Shown: one piece after another, positions 1-5,785 of the stretch
Position numbering within the stretch: position 1 is the first letter of the stretch
Layout: each line of letters begins with the position of its first letter
Assembly (NCBI GenBank): GCA_019309685.1
Contig: JAFDFT010000542.1
Location: forward strand, 1 to 5,785
Reading direction: 5' to 3'
DNA length: 5,785 nucleotides
From: Deltaproteobacteria bacterium
GTDB taxonomy: Bacteria; Desulfobacterota; Desulfobacteria; Desulfobacterales; JAABPS01
The notes under the pieces: generated by a model
Database searches by the model: none
Told to the model about the DNA's origin: nothing
Seen by the model: only the letters and a program-made list of their open reading frames with translations
Program-made: the position numbers and the translations under genes

Positions 1-42
1 TGTTTCCTTATAAGCCTGACTATCTCAATTTACATTAAAAAT

Positions 43-50
43 GGAGGTGA
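43..50 (+). promoter_or_regulatory. Strong Shine-Dalgarno site of msrAB
   Basis: GGAGGTGA lies just upstream of the ATG at 54. It fixes the start ahead of the hydrophobic N-terminal segment, which supports export rather than a later cytoplasmic start such as Met24 or Met29. The 42 bases upstream are AT-rich, and I could not pick a convincing promoter there. Confidence 0.8.
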
Positions 51-53
51 ATT

Positions 54-1214
54 ATGAAAAACATTTATTTGATCATAGCAATAGCAGTTGCTGCCGTACT
101 ATTTTTTGGTCTTAATCGGATAATGAGTGAAGCTAAAATGGATAAACCAATGCAAGTAAAATCAGAAACAAATAAAACTGCCGTATTTGCCGGCGGGTGC
201 TTTTGGTGCACAGAATCTGATTTTCAAAAAGTTGAAGGCGTGATTGAAGCCCTTTCCGGCTACACCGGCGGTCAAGTGAAAAACCCAAATTATAAACAGG
301 TTTCAGCCGGGGGTACCGGCCACCTGGAAGCAGTAAAGGTAACGTACGACCCGTCAAAAGTAAGTTACAACGATTTGCTTTATGTACATTGGACACACAT
401 AGACCCTACAGACATGGGCGGTCAGTTTGTAGACCGTGGTTCCCAGTACCGAAGCGCTATCTTCTATACCGATGAGACACAAAAACGCCTTGCTGAAGCA
501 TCCAAAAAACGCCTGGAAAAAGCTGGGCAGTTCAACAAACCCATTGTGACGGACATACTGCCATTGGGTGAGTTTTATTCCGCCGAAGAATATCATCAGG
601 ATTATTACAAAAAGAATCCCATACGGTATAAATTCTATCGAGGCGGTTCAGGCCGGGATCCATTTCTGGAAAAAGCCTGGAAGACTGATAAGTTTCGCAT
701 GGAGATAAGCTCTTTGAAATTTAATACGAATAGCGATATGGCAATGACGACAGAAGATAGTAAAGGAATAAAAAAGATGTATACGATTCCTAACGACACG
801 GAGCTGAAGAAACGCCTGACCCCTATGCAGTATCAGGTCACTCGTCAAGAGGGAACGGAACCGCCATTCAAAAACGCCTACTGGAATAATAAAACGGACG
901 GCATCTATGTGGACATTGTGAGCGGTGAGCCTTTGTTTAGCTCCAGGGATAAGTTCAAATCAGGAACAGGATGGCCCAGTTTTACCCGGCCACTGATCAG
1001 GGAAAATGTTGTGAAAAAAAATGACAAGAGTCTGTGGATGACCCGCGTTGAAGTCCGAAGTAAACATGGCGACAGTCATCTGGGCCATGTATTTAAGGAC
1101 GGTCCGGCGCCTACCGGTCTTCGTTACTGCATCAACAGCGCGGCTCTTCGTTTTATCCCGGAAAAGGATCTGGAAAAAGAAGGCTATGGGCAATGGGCTA
1201 TAGGTAATACCTAA
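54..1214 (+). CDS. msrAB: Exported/membrane-anchored bifunctional peptide methionine sulfoxide reductase MsrA-MsrB
   Basis: This 386-residue fusion reduces both the S (MsrA) and R (MsrB) epimers of methionine sulfoxide in oxidised proteins. Residues 4-20 form a hydrophobic segment after Lys2, followed by S25-E26-A27, so the protein is either anchored or cleaved and probably works outside the cytoplasm. The MsrA domain covers about 42-200: GGCFWCTES has catalytic Cys49, with Phe50, Trp51 and Glu54; DRGSQYRS (127-134) and EYHQDYY (179-185) are further family motifs. After a linker of about 45 residues, MsrB covers about 245-375: SGTGWPSF (303-310), HGDSHLGHVF (338-347) and LRYCINSAAL with catalytic Cys359. 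The two CxxC zinc pairs of many MsrBs are absent (VDIVSG and RSKHGD occupy those places), and Thr305 sits where a resolving Cys is often found. The whole protein has only Cys49, Cys52 and Cys359. Fusion in this order is known from PilB-type proteins. The start is supported by GGAGGTGA (43-50), three bases upstream. No partner gene such as ccdA or a thioredoxin is adjacent. Confidence 0.96.
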   Translation: MKNIYLIIAIAVAAVLFFGLNRIMSEAKMDKPMQVKSETNKTAVFAGGCFWCTESDFQKVEGVIEALSGYTGGQVKNPNYKQVSAGGTGHLEAVKVTYDPSKVSYNDLLYVHWTHIDPTDMGGQFVDRGSQYRSAIFYTDETQKRLAEASKKRLEKAGQFNKPIVTDILPLGEFYSAEEYHQDYYKKNPIRYKFYRGGSGRDPFLEKAWKTDKFRMEISSLKFNTNSDMAMTTEDSKGIKKMYTIPNDTELKKRLTPMQYQVTRQEGTEPPFKNAYWNNKTDGIYVDIVSGEPLFSSRDKFKSGTGWPSFTRPLIRENVVKKNDKSLWMTRVEVRSKHGDSHLGHVFKDGPAPTGLRYCINSAALRFIPEKDLEKEGYGQWAIGNT

Positions 1215-1454
1215 AACTGCTTGAGTGAAACATCAAAACATATATTGGAACCGCTAAAGACTAATGGCTTTTAAGAGACCATCCATCTCCTTCTTAAAAC
1301 ATCAAGACTCCTTTCTCAAAATACCTACAATCCACCAAAAGCACTAACTGTTTCCATTCCAAAGTGCGATATGGTATAAATTCTCTTAAATTTAAAAACT
1401 GCCCTTTGGCTAGTTGCTCTTTCATACAACTTCAAATTTAACAGAAATATCTAT
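1215..1454. other. AT-rich intergenic spacer, no gene seen
   Basis: This 240-base stretch separates msrAB from the DUF374 gene. It is visibly AT-richer than msrAB. The only ATG-started frame I followed (1264-1347, 27 codons) has no ribosome binding site and no recognisable content. No GC-rich hairpin followed by a T-run is visible, so there is no clear terminator for msrAB. The right half may hold the promoter of the next gene. Confidence 0.6.
1351..1380 (+). promoter_or_regulatory. Possible sigma70-type promoter for the DUF374 gene
   Basis: TTTCCA (1351-1356, four of six matches to TTGACA) is followed after 18 bases by TATAAA (1375-1380, five of six matches to TATAAT). Transcription would start about 65-70 bases before the ATG at 1455. 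The background is AT-rich, so chance matches are easy and this is only a candidate. Confidence 0.25.
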
Positions 1455-2129
1455 ATGCAGAGGATGACCAAACAACTTGTCGCTACAAAAATCGCTCAAT
1501 CCTGTCTATATTATTTAGTTCGCGCATATTCTCAAACATTTCGTATTAAAGTTGTAAACGAACACACCTGGTTAAAACATTATTTAAAAAACAACGGAAC
1601 AGTACTGATGTGCACCTATCACCAGCAATTTTTTTCCGCTATTCACTATTTTAAAAAATACAAAGATTATCATCCGGGTTTGATGATTAGCCAAAGTCGT
1701 GACGGTAATATTATTGCAGCTGTTGCTCAACGAACCGGTTGGCATCCTGTCAGAGGATCATCTTCAAAAGGGGGAGGTGAAGCTTTACGATTGATGATAG
1801 AACATTTAAAGAAATTCAGACTTGCAGGTCATATTGTGGATGGACCGCGTGGACCAGCCGGCGAAGTGAAAGCCGGAACGATTCGTTTGGCTGCGGCGGC
1901 AAATGCGGTGATTGTCCCATTTTATGTTGCTGCAGACAGGGCTTGGTATTTTAATAGCTGGGACAGGTTTTTACTTCCAAAGCCGTTTGCAAATGTTACT
2001 TTACAATTTGGAGATATGATCAAAATAAATACATCCGGAGACAAACAGGAATTTGAGGCCCAGCGAAAATCCCTTGAGATTACGATGCGTCAGGAATCTG
2101 AGAGATTGAAAAACAGTCTATACCTTTGA
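1455..2129 (+). CDS. DUF374 family / lysophospholipid acyltransferase-like protein
   Basis: This 224-residue protein matches my knowledge of the DUF374 (LPLAT superfamily) group, presumed acyltransferases acting on a lipid or lipid A-like acceptor at the inner face of the cytoplasmic membrane; the actual substrate is not established. Visible family motifs in order are a hydrophobic strand plus TYHQQF with His56 at the expected catalytic position, MISQSRDGNII (77-87), VRGSSSKGGGEALR (99-112), HIVDGPRGPAGEVKAG (126-141), and SWDRFLLPKPF (168-178). His56 is not followed by the Asp of the classic HX4D motif, so the usual catalytic pair is not seen. There is no signal peptide; the N-terminus (about 8-25) is amphipathic/hydrophobic and could associate with the membrane. 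Length is normal for the family. No good Shine-Dalgarno precedes either ATG (1455 or 1464), so the exact start is uncertain. Base composition is more AT-rich than the genes on either side. It appears to be a single-gene unit. Confidence 0.88.
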   Translation: MQRMTKQLVATKIAQSCLYYLVRAYSQTFRIKVVNEHTWLKHYLKNNGTVLMCTYHQQFFSAIHYFKKYKDYHPGLMISQSRDGNIIAAVAQRTGWHPVRGSSSKGGGEALRLMIEHLKKFRLAGHIVDGPRGPAGEVKAGTIRLAAAANAVIVPFYVAADRAWYFNSWDRFLLPKPFANVTLQFGDMIKINTSGDKQEFEAQRKSLEITMRQESERLKNSLYL

Positions 2130-2234
2130 ACATGGCCGGCCCCCAAAAAGTTTCAATTCCTTAACCCAATATGTTATAGAGGTATTTGAAAGCCAACTGT
2201 TTTGTCCATTATCACTTAAAAGAAAGAGGGCCAT

Positions 2235-3356
2235 ATGCAATATAAAAATTTTGGGAATACGGGCATTCAGATTTCGACACTGGGGTTTGGCGCCATGCGG
2301 CTTCCCACCATCGGAGAAGAGGATGATACGCAGGTGGACCTGGAAAAGGCAGTCCCTTTGCTGAAGCGCGGACTCGATCTTGGCATAAATTATATTGATA
2401 CAGCCTGGATGTATTTAAATCAAACAAGTGAAATTGCTGTTGGTAAGGCAATTGAAGGGTACGCCCGCGAAAAGATCTATATCGCCACGAAAAATATGAT
2501 CGATACTGACCTCAAAGCGTGGCGTGAGCGGCTTGATATCCAGCTCCAGCGGTTAAACACCGATTATATCGATTTCTATCACATCCATGGATTGCAATGG
2601 AGAGTCTTTAGAAAAAAGGCCGTGCCCGAGGGATATATTAAAGCACTGGAACAAGCGCGAAGCGAGGGATTGATTCGCCATATATCTTTTTCCTGTCATG
2701 ACAGCCCCCAAAACCTCATGCACTTGATTGATACCGGTGAATTCTCTTCCATGCTGGTACAGAACAACCTCCTGCACAGAATGAGCGAAACTGCCATTGA
2801 TCATGCGCATCAAAAAGGCATGGGCGTCGCCATCATGGGGCCGGTCGGCGGAGGGCGGATTGAATTTCTCAGCCACTTGAAACCCCGCGAAGGCCGCACG
2901 GTTTCCGAACTGGCACTCAGATATGTTATATCCAATCCCGCGATTCATGTCGCTCTTTCAGGAATGAATACAATGGAAATGATAGAAGAAAATGTAAATA
3001 CAGCCGACAACATACAACCGCTTACCCAGATTGAAACGGAAGACATCGATCAGATGCTGGAACAGCTCAAAGGGCTGGAAGATCTTTATTGTACCGGCTG
3101 TGATTACTGTATGCCATGCCCCAACGGCGTAAATATTCCTGTGAATTTTATGTTTATGAACTATGACCGGTTTTACGATTTCGGCAGGGTGACGGATTAT
3201 CGAAAATTATACAATGAACTTTTAAAGCCGGCCGGTGCTTCCGCGGATTCGTGTGCCGATTGCGAAGAATGCGTGGAAAAATGCCCGCAAAACATCCCTA
3301 TCCCTGAACGCATGCAGGATGTTGCAGCGCATTTTGCGGTGGAAGGCAATACCTGA
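2235..3356 (+). CDS. Aldo/keto reductase with C-terminal Fe-S cluster motifs (COG1453 type)
   Basis: This 373-residue cytoplasmic oxidoreductase has an N-terminal aldo/keto reductase barrel (about 1-275) and a cysteine-rich tail. The barrel opens with FGNTGIQISTLGFGAMRLP, and the expected catalytic tetrad is present: Asp55 and Tyr60 in YIDTAWMY, Lys86 in IATKN, and His118 in DYIDFYHIHGL. Such enzymes use NAD(P)H to reduce carbonyls. The tail has two motifs: CX2CX2CX2CP (Cys286, 289, 292, 295) and CX2CX2CX3CP (Cys340, 343, 346, 350), enough for one or two [4Fe-4S] clusters. This architecture is common in anaerobes and is often annotated only as 'predicted oxidoreductase'; the substrate is not known. 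The start is supported by AAAGAGGG (2223-2230), four bases before the ATG. It is the first gene of a probable operon, with 41 bases to the next gene. It has no signal peptide and looks intact. Confidence 0.93.
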   Translation: MQYKNFGNTGIQISTLGFGAMRLPTIGEEDDTQVDLEKAVPLLKRGLDLGINYIDTAWMYLNQTSEIAVGKAIEGYAREKIYIATKNMIDTDLKAWRERLDIQLQRLNTDYIDFYHIHGLQWRVFRKKAVPEGYIKALEQARSEGLIRHISFSCHDSPQNLMHLIDTGEFSSMLVQNNLLHRMSETAIDHAHQKGMGVAIMGPVGGGRIEFLSHLKPREGRTVSELALRYVISNPAIHVALSGMNTMEMIEENVNTADNIQPLTQIETEDIDQMLEQLKGLEDLYCTGCDYCMPCPNGVNIPVNFMFMNYDRFYDFGRVTDYRKLYNELLKPAGASADSCADCEECVEKCPQNIPIPERMQDVAAHFAVEGNT

Positions 3357-3370
3357 ATTTTGAACGAATT

Positions 3371-3390
3371 GGAGGCTTTCATAGGCAAGG
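3371..3390 (+). promoter_or_regulatory. Unusual ribosome binding region of the solute-binding protein gene
   Basis: The strongest Shine-Dalgarno-like sequence, GGAGG (3371-3375), ends 22 bases before the ATG at 3398, too far for normal use. A weaker AAGG (3387-3390) sits at a normal distance of seven bases. No ATG, GTG or TTG lies in frame between GGAGG and 3398, and the signal peptide begins at 3398, so that start is retained. Initiation may be modest or may depend on the upstream gene being translated. Confidence 0.45.
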
Positions 3391-3397
3391 CATTAAA

Positions 3398-4939
3398 ATG
3401 AAGAAAAAATCAATTCGGACAATAATTGCAAGCGTACTGGTTATTCTTCTGATCCTCTCAGTTGATAATCTTGATCTTTTCGCAGCAGAGAAGAATATCA
3501 TCAGGGTGGGTATCAATCAGGATGTCTCCACGCTCTTCGTGAATTTGAACACAGGGGCGGACTTCCTGTTAACGGGTATGGTGTATCAGGGGCCTATCTG
3601 GCGGGATTATAAAACCGGAAATTTTTTCAACCTTCTTGCTAAATCCGTAACAGTTTTGAAAAATAAAAAAGACGTAAAAATAGTTCTCAGAAAGGACGCC
3701 AGGTTTCACACAGGAGATCCGGTGACTGCCCATGATGCCAAGTTTACCTACGACCTTCTGTCCGATGTGGATAACAGGGCGCCTGGAATTGTCATGTTCG
3801 AAGAAATAGAGAATGTAGAGATCGTGGATGATTATACGTATATTTTACATTTCTGGGAACCTTTCGCGCCTTGGCGCCAGGTTGCATATATGGCCATCTA
3901 CTCAAAAGAGCATTATGACCGGGTTGGTCTGGAAAAATTCAGAAAAACACCAGTCGGCAGCGGCGCTTTCCGTTTTGTAGAACGAAAACCCAGTGAATAT
4001 GTACTCTTTGAAGCTGTTGAAAATCATCCGGATTATAATATTGGATTTAAGACACTGAGGCTGATACCGGTGTCCGATGATATTAGCCGTCTGGCCATGC
4101 TCGAAACTGGCGAATTGGACCTGATCGCTCCCATTCAACCTCACCAGGTAGAACGCTTGAAGCAGAATAAAAATATTCAGGTGAAGGTAAACCGTCAATC
4201 CTCAAGTATGATAGCCGTTAGTCTGAAAGGGGGAATTTATCCGATAATGTACGACAGCAAGCTTACAACCGGGATCAACCATGCCATTAACAGGCAGGAA
4301 ATGGTCGATAAATTCTTTTTTAGTGAAGGGTACCCTCTTTACAGGTACTGCTCAAAGAGCGAATACGGTTATAATCCCGATTTTAAGTATGAATATAACC
4401 CTGATAAAGCAAGAAGGCTGATATCGCAATCCTCATATAAACCGGACATGAAGCTTGTCTTTTCTTATTCATCAGATGTCCCCAACGCGGGTCTTGTCAT
4501 GACCAGTTTCCAGAAATACTTAAAAGAAGTCGGCATTAACTGTGAAATCCAACAGCTGGAGCTCGGAACCATGCTTACGTATAACAGGGATAAAGACAAA
4601 AGACTGGGGCATGGATCTCTTTTTACATGGGGTGTACAAGACGATCCCTACTGGCGGCTGGCTCTGGCGTTCAGAAGTACCGGCTGGGCAAACGGCTGTC
4701 CGGACAGGCCGAACAAAGATCTGATTGACAAGCTTGTTGATAAACAGGAGCGGGAAATAGATCACAAAAAACGGCTGGCACTGATAGAAAAAATTCATCA
4801 GTCATACATGAAAACTCCCGGCATTGCAGCCCTTTTCGGCCTAAACACTATTTACGCGATGAACAACCAGACTGAATATAATTGGCCGGGCGGTGGACAG
4901 GGTTTCAGCCATCTCGATCAAATCAAGATTATTAAGTAG
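3398..4939 (+). CDS. Exported ABC-type solute-binding protein, family 5 (peptide/oligopeptide type)
   Basis: This 513-residue periplasmic binding protein is of the SBP_bac_5 family, which captures peptides, nickel, opines or sugars for ABC importers. Residues 1-30 are a signal peptide: MKKKSIR, a hydrophobic core (about 9-21), and probable cleavage near Ala29/Ala30. No lipobox cysteine is present, so it is likely soluble rather than a lipoprotein. Family landmarks are VTAHDAKFTYDLL (109-121), TPVGSGAFRFVERKPS (184-199), the lobe-crossing region with MLETGELDLIAP (234-245), and GINHAINRQEMVDKFFF (292-308, the usual 'A-I-R-x-x-I/M' helix). EYNPDKARRLI (332-342) is also typical. Length is normal and the gene is intact. 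The ligand cannot be read from the sequence. No permease or ATPase gene lies in the window, and both neighbours are redox enzymes (41 bases upstream, 32 bases downstream), so this is an orphan binding protein at this locus. It might use a transporter elsewhere or serve as an exported ligand sensor; both are inference. Confidence 0.92.
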   Translation: MKKKSIRTIIASVLVILLILSVDNLDLFAAEKNIIRVGINQDVSTLFVNLNTGADFLLTGMVYQGPIWRDYKTGNFFNLLAKSVTVLKNKKDVKIVLRKDARFHTGDPVTAHDAKFTYDLLSDVDNRAPGIVMFEEIENVEIVDDYTYILHFWEPFAPWRQVAYMAIYSKEHYDRVGLEKFRKTPVGSGAFRFVERKPSEYVLFEAVENHPDYNIGFKTLRLIPVSDDISRLAMLETGELDLIAPIQPHQVERLKQNKNIQVKVNRQSSSMIAVSLKGGIYPIMYDSKLTTGINHAINRQEMVDKFFFSEGYPLYRYCSKSEYGYNPDFKYEYNPDKARRLISQSSYKPDMKLVFSYSSDVPNAGLVMTSFQKYLKEVGINCEIQQLELGTMLTYNRDKDKRLGHGSLFTWGVQDDPYWRLALAFRSTGWANGCPDRPNKDLIDKLVDKQEREIDHKKRLALIEKIHQSYMKTPGIAALFGLNTIYAMNNQTEYNWPGGGQGFSHLDQIKIIK

Positions 4940-4971
4940 TATAGAACCTTAATTTATTATGGAGAGTAAAA

Positions 4972-5541
4972 ATGACAAATGAATCAAAAAAAGTATTGAT
5001 CCTGCTAGGCAGCCCAAGGAAGAAAGGAAACAGCGCGATTTTGGCACAGGAAATTGCCAAAGGGGCCGAAGCGGCCGGTGCGCGTGTTGAAAGTCTTTAC
5101 ATAAACGGAATGGACATAAAAGCCTGTCAGGCGTGCTGGACCTGTCAGAAAAAAGACACCAAAGGCTGCGCCATCGATGATGATATGCAAAGTATTTTTC
5201 CCAAGCTGATCGAGGCGGATGCCTGGGTTATTGCCAGTCCGGTCCACTGGTTCAACGTATCCACCCAGACCAAGCTGTGGCTTGACCGCTGTTTCGCGCT
5301 GACGGCCTACGGCAAAAACCCGTTCAGGAAAAAAATCGGTATCGCCATGTCTTATGGGGATACGGATCCTTACACATCCGGATGCATCAATGCTATCCGG
5401 TCCTTTCAGGATTCGTTCAGGTATGTTGGGGCAAAAATCGAAGGAATTGTGTACGGAAGCGCCTTAAATGCCGGCGATATCAGCCAGAATACCGAATTGC
5501 TGAAAGAAGCCGAAAAACTCGGCGAAAAACTGGCCCGGTAA
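4972..5541 (+). CDS. Flavodoxin-fold NAD(P)H-dependent FMN oxidoreductase, iron-sulfur flavoprotein (Isf)-like
   Basis: This 189-residue protein has the FMN_red/flavodoxin fold and should bind FMN and pass electrons from a donor to an unknown acceptor in the cytoplasm. The FMN phosphate loop is GSPRKKGNS (13-21). ASPVHWFNVSTQTKLWLDR (88-106) is the conserved second flavin-contact region with its typical 'SPVxW...K...DR' pattern, and MSYGDTD (126-132) is a further loop. Cys52, Cys55, Cys58 and Cys66 form CX2CX2CX7C, the compact spacing described for archaeal/anaerobe iron-sulfur flavoproteins, so a [4Fe-4S] cluster is plausible. Many related proteins with similar cysteines are annotated simply as flavodoxin family, so cluster binding is not certain. 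The start is supported by GGAGAG (4961-4966), five bases before the ATG. It is 32 bases behind the solute-binding protein and is probably the last gene of the operon, because the next gene runs the other way. Confidence 0.9.
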   Translation: MTNESKKVLILLGSPRKKGNSAILAQEIAKGAEAAGARVESLYINGMDIKACQACWTCQKKDTKGCAIDDDMQSIFPKLIEADAWVIASPVHWFNVSTQTKLWLDRCFALTAYGKNPFRKKIGIAMSYGDTDPYTSGCINAIRSFQDSFRYVGAKIEGIVYGSALNAGDISQNTELLKEAEKLGEKLAR

Positions 5542-5643
5542 AAAACGATTTCCAGATTTCTGGCAGTTTGCGTAATTTGACTAAATTCGGCACACCACTG
5601 TCGTCCTTATTTTCCGCCTTTCTGCCCTTGGGTTTTATGAATA
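5542..5643. other. Spacer between convergent genes, no strong terminator seen
   Basis: About 100 bases separate the two convergent stop codons. A terminator is expected here, but I see only short hairpins: CCAG-ATTT-CTGG at 5552-5563 without a following T-run, and CCC-TT-GGG followed by TTTT at 5625-5636, whose stem has only three pairs. Neither is a convincing intrinsic terminator. Confidence 0.4.
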
Positions 5644-5784
5644 TTATTCTGGATTGATCACTGTTTTATATTTTACTCCTTCCTCCTCCAGGCAGAAATA
5701 CTCATGACCAAGCCATGCGTCTGTCATGTCAGTATTGTGCTTGCTCATAAAGTACTCGTTCTCGCCCGTAATCAGCATCATATA
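5644..5784 (-). CDS. C-terminal end of an unidentified convergent gene, cut by the window edge
   Basis: On the minus strand a frame is open from the right window edge to a TAA stop at 5644-5646 and encodes the last 46 or so residues of a protein. It reads through MMLITGENEYF, then a Trp-containing stretch (DAWLGHEYFC), and ends in EGVKYKTVINPE. The composition (varied, with charged and aromatic residues) looks like real protein rather than a shadow frame, and no other gene overlaps it. I do not recognise the family. Internal ATG codons lie near the edge (5781 and 5778), so a very short complete gene is possible, but a truncated larger gene is more likely. It converges on the flavoprotein gene with about 100 bases between the stops. 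Confidence 0.5.
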   Translation of the reverse strand, partial: YMMLITGENEYFMSKHNTDMTDAWLGHEYFCLEEEGVKYKTVINPE

Positions 5785-5785
5785 A

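Noticed and set aside
1201..1213. Inverted repeat TAGGT-AAT-ACCTA overlapping the msrAB stop codon
   Set aside because: The stem is only five pairs and AT-rich, and no T-run follows, so it is not a credible terminator.
1264..1347. 27-codon plus-strand frame in the spacer after msrAB
   Set aside because: It has no Shine-Dalgarno sequence, is very short and shows no recognisable motif.
1270..1390. Nine-base inverted pair TTTAAGAGA / TCTCTTAAA about 100 bases apart, and a nine-base direct repeat AAACATCAA (1228, 1297)
   Set aside because: Short matches like these are expected by chance in an AT-rich spacer; no transposon gene or target duplication accompanies them.
2134..2141. Palindrome GGCCGGCC just after the DUF374 stop
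   Set aside because: It is a self-complementary octamer without a loop or T-run, so it does not form a terminator and is probably chance.
2186..2212. Possible promoter TTGAAA ... CATTAT before the aldo/keto reductase gene
   Set aside because: The -35 match is good, but the spacer is only 15 bases and the -10 match is weak; a promoter is expected in this gap, but I cannot place it.
2553..2948. 131-codon minus-strand frame inside the aldo/keto reductase gene
   Set aside because: It is antisense to a clearly real, motif-bearing gene and has no recognisable protein family of its own.
5382..5657. 91-codon plus-strand frame overlapping the flavoprotein and running beyond it
   Set aside because: Most of it is a shadow of the flavoprotein gene in another frame, its composition is Arg/Cys-rich without motifs, and it collides with the convergent minus-strand frame.

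Overview
The window carries five complete genes, all on the plus strand, and the 3' end of a sixth that enters from the right edge on the minus strand. The gene content suggests a Gram-negative anaerobe, and a sulfate-reducing or related Desulfobacterota (former deltaproteobacterial) genome is my best guess. The reasons are a DUF374 acyltransferase-like protein, an aldo/keto reductase with cysteine-rich Fe-S motifs, and a flavoprotein with a compact Fe-S-type cysteine motif. This placement is an inference from gene families; no rRNA or other marker is present.

Layout. Positions 54-1214 encode an exported or membrane-anchored MsrA-MsrB fusion that repairs oxidised methionine. A 240-base AT-rich spacer with no recognisable gene follows. 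Positions 1455-2129 encode a DUF374 / lysophospholipid-acyltransferase-like protein, again AT-rich and with a poor ribosome binding site. After a gap of about 105 bases comes a tight three-gene cluster, probably one operon, with gaps of 41 and 32 bases: an Fe-S aldo/keto reductase (2235-3356), an exported family 5 solute-binding protein (3398-4939) and an Isf-like / NADPH-dependent FMN reductase-like flavoprotein (4972-5541). The last ~140 bases hold the C-terminus of an unidentified convergent gene.

How the genes may work together. The three-gene cluster pairs two predicted cytoplasmic redox enzymes (a nicotinamide-dependent reductase with Fe-S motifs, and a flavoprotein with four clustered cysteines) with an exported peptide/oligopeptide-type binding protein that has no transporter genes within view. 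This could be a small substrate-capture and reduction module, but the substrate cannot be read from the sequence. The msrAB gene upstream is separated by a large gap and another gene, so it need not be part of the module.

I saw no rRNA, tRNA, CRISPR array, insertion sequence, long repeat or convincing intrinsic terminator. Nothing here clearly amounts to an unknown defence or mobile system. The most unusual points are the orphan binding protein inside a redox operon and the three-cysteine MsrAB that lacks both the MsrB zinc ligands and the usual MsrB resolving cysteine.
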